Below are positions 37,901 through 46,900 of a stretch of 64,000 nt of DNA, piece after piece. Under the pieces are notes generated by a model. The model ran no database searches and was not told the origin of the DNA. It was given only the letters and a program-made list of their open reading frames with translations. Both the position numbers and the translations under genes were made by a program. This stretch comes from Trichobilharzia szidati (taxonomy: Eukaryota > Platyhelminthes > Trematoda > Strigeidida > Schistosomatidae): the NCBI GenBank assembly GCA_944472155.2, contig OX235277.1:24996804-25060803 (forward strand), in the 5' to 3' direction. Position 1 is the stretch's first letter, and each line of letters opens with the position of its first letter.

Positions 37901-40900
37901 TTTTCGTGAATCCACTTGAAGAAACCATTACCTTTATTTCCTGACGAAAGGTATCAAATACGAAAAATTGCATGGCGAATCATAAGACAGTAAAATTTCA
38001 AAAGAAAACGTCAACTCAGACTTACTTATACAATCTTTGTCGTTGTATACAACTCTTGATATAATGTGACAGGATACGAACTGTCTTGGCAGTTGCTTCT
38101 GGTAGCATTTCATTCGCTTCAGCTGCCATTTGTAAGACACGATGTAAATTGAAACCAGAATGTGCCATACCTAGTCGCCACATTAAACATGGTAAATAGA
38201 ATAATAAAGCTTGTGCAGCCATTACAATCGGTGCCCATTGATAATAAACCAGCAGGAGTTCACGTCTATCTGGTACTGGTGGTAAACGATTCTCAATCGG
38301 TGCAAAATAGGTATTTGCTACCCAACAATAGTTTTCTGCATATTCTTCCCAACCTCTAGTGAATTCTTGAGGTATCCAACATTGAATTGGCTTTCCTAAG
38401 AAATGATTTAGAATAAAATAGCATGAAATAAGGGTTCTGGAGAAATACAGAGATGAAAGCTAGGCGTAAAATTCTTCCCCGTTTAAATTTCATCAGATGA
38501 AGGTACCAACATCTTCAGGAAGTAGTGGTGTTCCTACTGAAGGCTGAGCTCAGTATCTGTCGTTTTAGATGGAGAATCAGTATCCTCTAGGCATCTTTAT
38601 GGAGAGCTTGAATATCAGTAAAAATAGCAGTCAAGGAGATGTTTTAATTAGTTTTGACAAATGGTCTTCTTTCAAACTAGTTCACATTGGCGATTCGTAA
38701 ATTACCAGTATGGCCTACAGGCAAAAATCAGCAGACTGACAGAAAAAGCAGCCAATAAAGGACGTCAAGTGAACAAAGGGAAGACGGAGGTGACGGAGAT
38801 AACATGAATAATAACAAGCACCAATCAGTTTCAACGGGAGAGATTTGGAAGAGGTTAATTGCACTACTTATCTAGGCATCATCCTTTCAGAGGCGGTCAA
38901 ATCCACGGATGAAGATGTCACAACCAGAATCGGAAAGCTGAGATACACTTTCGTCAGTCTGAAATCAGTTTGTAAGTATTCTGTACTCCGCAGCATAAAA
39001 AACGAGATCCAAATTTCCAGCACCATTGTTAAATGAGTTAGTTCTTCTACATGGGTCAGAAACTTGTCGCATAACCAAAAGTATATGTCTTAGGCTCCGA
39101 ACATTTTTCAACGTCTGCCTTCGCTGGCTCAGCACTGAATATCGGATGGCCAGTTGAGAAGAATTAGTAACAAAAATCTCCTTAAGCGGACTAATCAAGG
39201 GAATCGATCAAGAATATGCTGCCCAGCAAATTTGCGAAAGGAAGCAGAAGTGGATTGGATGTGATCACGGGAGACTGCTGAGTGATATAGCGAGTTATAC
39301 ACGGATTGAAAACGACGGACTGCACAGGTATTGGCGGTTGATATATATGAGATAGTCCGAGGAAGGAATGAAGGCTTATAGGCAACAATGGATTCAGTCG
39401 GCAAAAGACTTCGGAGAACAGGGCGTAACAGCAGTATGGCGATGAAGGCCTTTGTTCCGATCGGAAATCAAGGAAATGATTTTATTTCTAAAATTATATT
39501 TGTTAAATCTCAGCAAGATTGTAATGATTAATTCCAACCTTTCGTTAGGCAATCTGGTCCGAACTTCTTCAGGGAGATTAATCGAAATTAAAATAACAGA
39601 GGTTTATATATAAAAGGAACAACTCTTGTTTTTAAACCTTGTCCAATCATGAGCCATGCAACAGGCATCAACATGTATTATAAATAAACAAATAAAATTG
39701 TAAATTTATATATAAAAGTACATCTCTTGTTTTAAATTGCTTGTCCTGAGGAAGTTCGGACCTGATTGCCGAACGAAACGTTGTAATTAATCATTTCAAT
39801 TTCCCTGAGATTTTACAAATATAATTATATAAATGTCTACTTCTAACTCATCGCTCAATTATTTTGCAACTATCCGGTCAAATCTCGATCAAAGTTCATA
39901 TGAAATAATTTTATCATTATATTATCATTATTATTCCATTGTATTCCGGGCGAAACAAGGGCTTCACAAGCACGTCTCAGTTCTGTACTGCTCTCTACAT
40001 GACTCATCAGCTGACCCCATTGTCGCCCATTAGCTTCCACCCTCCCTTCACGTTACCCCTGGAGAAAAGCCCAACCCTTGGTTTCCCACATGGGGTACAG
40101 TCAAGCGATGAACCGGCACGCTGTGTCACGCAACAGCCGCCTCAGCGTGGATCCGGTCCATCATCAATTTCGTCGGAATATTCTCTTATTGAACAATAGA
40201 TTCTCGATTGGTTCATTGACAATATTGAATTAGCGAAGGCAGATGTTGATAAATGTCTGAAGCCCAATAGGGATACTCTTGGTGATGCGACAAGTTTCTG
40301 ACCCAATACGAAAGAACTGCCTGACTTGAAATTGGTGTTGAAAATCCGAATTGTTTTGCTTTCAGACAGATTTCAGTATAATGAAGGTCTTCTTTACCTT
40401 ACCGATTCTAGTTTTGACATCGTCATCCTAGCGGACTTCCTGCTTATGAAACGATGTTTTCTAGATAGGCGAAGGAATTGACCTCTTTGTTCACCTGAAT
40501 TTCTGTCTACACTGTTTGCTTCTTCGTCCAACTTGTCGACTTTCGCTTGTAGGTATTCAAGTTCATATGAAATTAGACTCAAATCGTATTGGAAACCCAG
40601 ATCTTCTACAGTCTTCTTATCTATCGTCCAGTGTATTCCTGTCTTCTTCTTCTTCCTGTCTCCCCACAATCTGTCACATAAAAATTGAAAATATTTTTTA
40701 ACATGAAAAGAATTTGGATGTTTGTAGACTGTACAGTGACACGACCCACACAGAATCATTCCAGCACTACTACGGAAGAGTTCTTCTATAAACGTGTAGG
40801 TGGCAACGTTAAACAATAGTGTTCCAGGAGTGTGAACGCTCTAATGACCTTGAACACGCATGCTAGTCGTTGGCTAACGGTACTTGTCATTATCACAGCT

Positions 40901-43900
40901 GAAATATCAACGCTATTCACCAGCTAAGCGGCAAATTTCACCCGGATCACGTTTTTATGTACTCTTTAGACAATGTGTTAATAGCTAGTTAGAGTTAGGA
41001 TTAGGGTTAAGGTAGGTATTGGGTTAGGGTCAGGATCAGGGTTATCATTGGCATTAGGGTTAGAATTACGGTTTGGATAAGGGTTATGATTAGAGTTAGG
41101 ATTGAGGTTAAGGTTGCGATTAGGGATAGATTTATAGTTGATATCATTTATTTTAATTTGTTGTATTATACACAATTTCCTGGTAAGTAGTTGCCGATCT
41201 TCTTACTGGAAACCATAATAATTCAACCGATGGCTTTTGGGGAAGACTGTTCAACAGGATAAGAGAGTTGAAAGATTCAAAACAGCAGCTCATCTTCACT
41301 CACCTCGATGAATACATGTACAGAAACTAGTATAACTTAGCAACTGATACTCCTCATCATCATAACTGGGACGTATTTTTAAGTCATGTGTCAAAGAAAG
41401 ATTCCCTGTTTTTAATGTGTTTTCATGCATTTTCTTGTAAATACACATCATTTTTTGTGGAAAAATTCATTCCTCATTTTTATGATTGGTCGGCTGAAGG
41501 TCACTCGTGCGTTCGCATCTCTTGGGATGCTATTCTTGAACTTCGTCAACTACACGTATAGGGGAGAACTCTTCCGTAGTAGTGCTGGAATGATTCTGTG
41601 TGTCGTGTCACTGTACAGTCTACAAGCACGTAAATTCTTTTCATGTTAAAAACACTTTCAATTATTATATGACAGATTGTGGGGAGTGAGAACAAAGGAA
41701 TATACTGGACGACAGATACGAAGACTGTAGAAGATCTGGATTTCGAAGACGACTTGCGTCTAATTTCATTATAATTTCGAAGACTTACATGGGAAAGTCA
41801 ATAAGTTAGAAGAAGAAGCAGACAGTGAAGACTGAAATTCAGATGAACATAGTAAAAACGGAGGTGATGAATAAAACTAGACGAGGTCACTTCCTTAGCT
41901 TATCTAAAAAACATCGTTTCAATAACAGGAATTCCATCAAAATGTAGGTGTCAAAACTAGAATCGGAAAGGCAAAGAACACCTTGATAATACTGAAATCT
42001 GTCTGAAAGCAAAACAATTCGGATTTTCAACACCAATTTCAAGTTAGGCAGTTTTCTCATATTGGGTCAGAAACTTGTCACATCACCCAAAGTATCCCTA
42101 TTGGGCTTCAGACATTTATCAACATCTGCCTTCAATAATTCAATATTTTCAATGAACCAATCGAGAATCTATTGCTCAATGAGAGAATATTCCGACGAAA
42201 ATGACGATGGACTGGACATACGCTGAGGCGGCTGTTGCATGACATAGCGCTCCAGTTTGTCGCTTGAGTGTATCCCAAGTGGGAAACCAAGAGTTAGGCT
42301 TCTCTCCAAGGGTAACATGAAGGGAGGGATGGAAGCTAATGGGCTACCATGGGGCCAGCTGATGAGTCGTGGAGAGAACAGTGCAAAACGTAGAAGTGCT
42401 TCTGAATCCCTTGTTCCGCCTGAAATCCAATGGAATAATAATATAGTGATAAAATAATTTCCCTGAGTTCCGACTGGAACATAGGCCTTAGCACTACACT
42501 TCAGTTTCGCGCTGTAGGTAGACCTATCAGTTATTTATTTCACCTTATTCTGGTGTTTGTAAGTATTATTCCTTGATATGACTAACTTTCTATTACTTAT
42601 ATATCAAGTATTGGTTTGGTAAGGATTTTTTTAAATTGCATTGAGGATTTCATCATGAGCTGACATCAGTTAGAGAACCACTGGAAAACCTGGGAGTACT
42701 GGACAGCTGTTTCGTCCTAGTTTGGGACTCTTCAACAGATGAGGCAGCAACTCATCTAAGAAGACATTGAGAAATGGTTGCGCTATGTCGTGAATTGGCA
42801 GAAGTTAGAATTCAAGGACCACTGGATCCCAGTGGCTCAATGTTCTACGAGCTCGCCTTGTAACCAGAAGGTCCTGGGTTTGAATCCCGGTGGGCGCGTA
42901 CTGTTGAACTGTCCCAAACTAGGACGAAACAGCTGTCCAGTACTCCCAGGTTTTCCAGTGGTTCTCTAACTGATGTCAGCTCATGATGAAATCCTCCATG
43001 CAACTTATATATCAGTTATTAGGGTGCTTTGCTGAATTGTCTTTTATCTCCTCTCTTAATCAGATGACCTAATGGATGAGATGACTGTTAAGAAGCTGAC
43101 AAGTGTTGTGAGAATGTCATTAGGTGAATGACAACATACACTCACACTTACTCACACTCAAACATACCCACACATTTTTATACATTAACTAACAAAACAG
43201 ACTTTCTTCCATCCTATTTATGATTATTGATAAAAAATATCATCCATCGACAATCACTTAAGTTGAGTTTTAAGAAAAGTGTTAATGGATCACATTTGAT
43301 TTCAGATCTGATTAAGTTGATCAATCAAACAGGTGATTATTAATTATCCTGTTACTTATTGTGATTTTTTAAATAAGTATTATTCTCCCAGGTTATTAGT
43401 GATTACTATCTAGATTGGTTGATGTTTAATGTTCCATATTACTTCAAGTGTTTATAACAGAAAGAAGTTGGGTTATCTCTGATTAGTCATTTTCAAATAT
43501 ATATTTAGGAAGAATTTGATATATTAAGGTTAAGCAAGAATTGCCTATTTTTCATGGGGAAAGATAGACCAGATTCACAGGTCCTCATCATCTGAAGACT
43601 ATCTGAAATTAAAATGGTTATATTTCGATGTGGTTTTGTTCTCTGAGCTGGATAGTTAATTAACGAAGCTTTCATCGCCCTACTAGGCGAAATCTTCAGC
43701 ACATACTTCAATATGAAGTGATCTTTTAGATTTCTCCACGAGTTTATCTCTCCTGATGGGTGACCTTGGACGTGACTAGTTGTTTTTGTGTGTTTTCACA
43801 CCTTCTAGGTTATTTGCATTGGAACTGATTGTTTCTTTGACGTGAAGTTTGACCCTTTGTGTGCCAGATTTCCTTCTTATCGATTGGTAAATGTTGTCCA

Positions 43901-46900
43901 TGTCGATGTGTTTGTTGATTGACGATTCACTGGAATACCAGACAGGCTTCTAAGAATTCTCTAGCATTCTTGGTGTTTCCTCTGTCTGATATTTGAATGT
44001 TGTCCCAGTCGGATTGATGTCCGTGGTTGTTTGTATGGAGCGATATGAGGTAGGGACTGGATGTCATGTCTTTTGATGGCTAGTTTATGTTTGAGTACAC
44101 GAAGGCGAAGGAGACATCCACTGTGGCCAATGTAGTGTTTTTCGCAGTCGTTGAAACTTATTTTGTAGACGACATTTGTTTTATCTTCTTTCGTTGTTGA
44201 GTCTTTTGGTTGACACATTCAGTTGAGTGAAATGATTTTGTTGGTTTATGTGCGACATCAATTCCTCATGGTTTCAAGAGTCTTGCAGTGATTTCTGAGA
44301 TGTCTTTTATATATATTTGGGTGATTTTCTTTGTGGTTTCCTTGGAGACTTTTGGTTTGGTTGATTGGCTGGGGAATAAATGTCTTTTGATGAAGTTCCG
44401 TGGATATCTATTCTCTTGGAAGACGTCCATCAGATATCTTTCTCCAGTTTTCCTTAAAGTAGGAGCTGTTGCAATGAGTCCTGGCCCTCTTGAATAGCGT
44501 TTGTATACAACTCCTTTTGTGTTATCGAATAACACAGTAACAGCTGACTAACACTTACAGTTAGAAAACTTCAAATCGCAGGCAACACCTGAGTAGAGGA
44601 TCCGAAGAATGTAAAGCTTTGAATCCGTAGATGAGGAGGTCGCTCTCTTGAGGAAAATACTGCTTTGGAATGGCCACCCCCATCTTTATAGATAAACACA
44701 CAAAGCCCAAAACCGGTATGCTACACATGAGTCTGTCTTTCAAAGGCTACTTTCTGATCTACACTCTAAGGAACAGAATATCTAACTCCCTGAGAAGAAC
44801 AGTATTTGCTGCTACAACACGACTGGTATTCTCTTGCCACCCAGTTTTCCTCAATAAAGTCTCATTTAACCACTTCTATGTGTTTCTAATAATTCACTTG
44901 CTCCTGTGTAGCGAGATATGTAGGTCGTTTGATGAGAGTCTCATCTAAAAGATTCAGGCGACATTATCCCGCCTGGTTACAGAAAGTTGTCAATGGATCA
45001 CTAAACATATATTCAGCACTGGCCACTTATTATGTGTGAGGAAAATTTCTTCAAAATTGTCTACAAGGGTAAAAGAAGCCTCCACAAAGCAGTATGCTTC
45101 CGTATACTTTGCACTGCTGCGGCCTTAGGGATTTGAATGAAAACCTCCAACTTATGTACACAAAAGCCACTCGAGCAGAAGAATCTAATATTGAATGTTT
45201 TGCATTCCTTTGAGTTACGAGTGAAACTTACAACAGCTTTTTGAAGATTCACAAGCAGCGGTGCTTTTTATCTTTATGGCATGAGATTTAAAGCCTCATG
45301 GCTAATCTTTCTCTCCTGCAGGGATTAGCACGGGATAATTAAGGTTTACAGGTGTGTTGGCTTGGAATAGAATATAGGTCTCCTGGCTGGCTTGTAAGAA
45401 TTCTGCCATTGTACCACCGACGACCGCCTCATTTATAATGGAGGATGCTATTAGCTGCATTAATTAATTGACAATTATTTGTAAAGAAAACAGTGGTTTG
45501 TAGTTTTCAGTGGTTGATACTTTCTGTTTGTTTTTGATGGTATTGGCTTACTTTTCAAATATTTAGACCATTTCATTATGTATCCTTTGGGCTTCAGGAA
45601 TTCCTGGTCACACGTCTTCTCATGAAGCACTCTTTTTTAAAATTTGTGTTCACTAGACGTCAGAATAGTGTAAAGCGTTTCGCATCTATGCAACAGAGTG
45701 TAATTCCATATTACATGGTATGGAAGGTAGCTTGATTCAACAGCTAAAGATTATGTACATGACATGATTCACAACAGGAATTACAGTAAAGCCATTTGAA
45801 GTGAGGACAAAGGTAAGAGAAGGCTACTTACTTGCTACCACCAGTGATATTCCTAATTGTGGTAGACTGAATCATGCATAAAACTTCGGGCAGCGACATG
45901 GAGGGAATATGTTGACTGTTGGACAAAAATATTTTATTCAAGTGTTGGTTTGTAGGGATTTGATTAGTTACAGGATTTTCATCATGAGCTGACATTAGTT
46001 AGAGAACCATTGGAAAACCTGGGACAGTACTAGGATGGTTTCGTCCTAGTTTGGGACTCTTTATCAGTACGCACCCACCGGGATTCGAACCCGGGCTAGG
46101 GGTTCGCGTTATGTCGTGAATTGGCAGAAGTTAGAATTCATGGGCCATTGGATCGGGTCCCAGTGGCTTAATGGTATACGTGCTCGCCTGGTAACCAGAA
46201 GGTCCTGGGCTCGAATCCCGGTGGGTGCGTACTGATGAAGTGTCCCAAACTGAACTGGCGAAACAGTTGTCCAGTACTCCCAGGTTTTCCAGTGGTTCTC
46301 TAACTGATGTCAGCTCATGATGAAAATCCTGTAAAAAATATATTATGTGAACTCATCTTTGGAGGTAATCTATGTTTCATTTTGCACAAACTTGAAGATT
46401 TACGGGTGAAAACAAACGAGTTTTGTGGAATAGGAAGGCAGAGAAGATAGGAATTCAAGTGAATACACAGAAGAATGAGGTGATGGAGATAGCCACCCAA
46501 GGAAGAACAACAAATACCAATCACCACCAGTGGGAGAAACCTGAAGGATACCATCTCATTCACTTATCTGGACAACGTCGCTTCAAAAACGGGCAGGTGG
46601 CATAAATGAGGATTTCAAAAGACAAGTAAGATCAGGAGAGCAAGACAGGCATTTAGCACTCCAAAATCAGTGTGAACTATAATTTCATGGCAGTCATTGT
46701 TTCTATATGGTCCATAGACTTGATGTGAGCAACACCAAATACATTTCCAACTGGCTACTACGGGCTTTCATCAGTAGCTGCTTTCACCTAGTGCTGGTGA
46801 TCAGGTGGCCGGAGAGAAAAGAAAAGTAACAGGGAGTCTTGCAAGGTAGTGAAGCAGCCAGGAGCTTATTACCCGACTAGAATGTAAGAGGAAATGTAGA

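Noticed and set aside
40978..41175. 65-codon minus open frame rich in Asn/Pro
   Set aside because: It is the translation of the degenerate telomere-like repeat.
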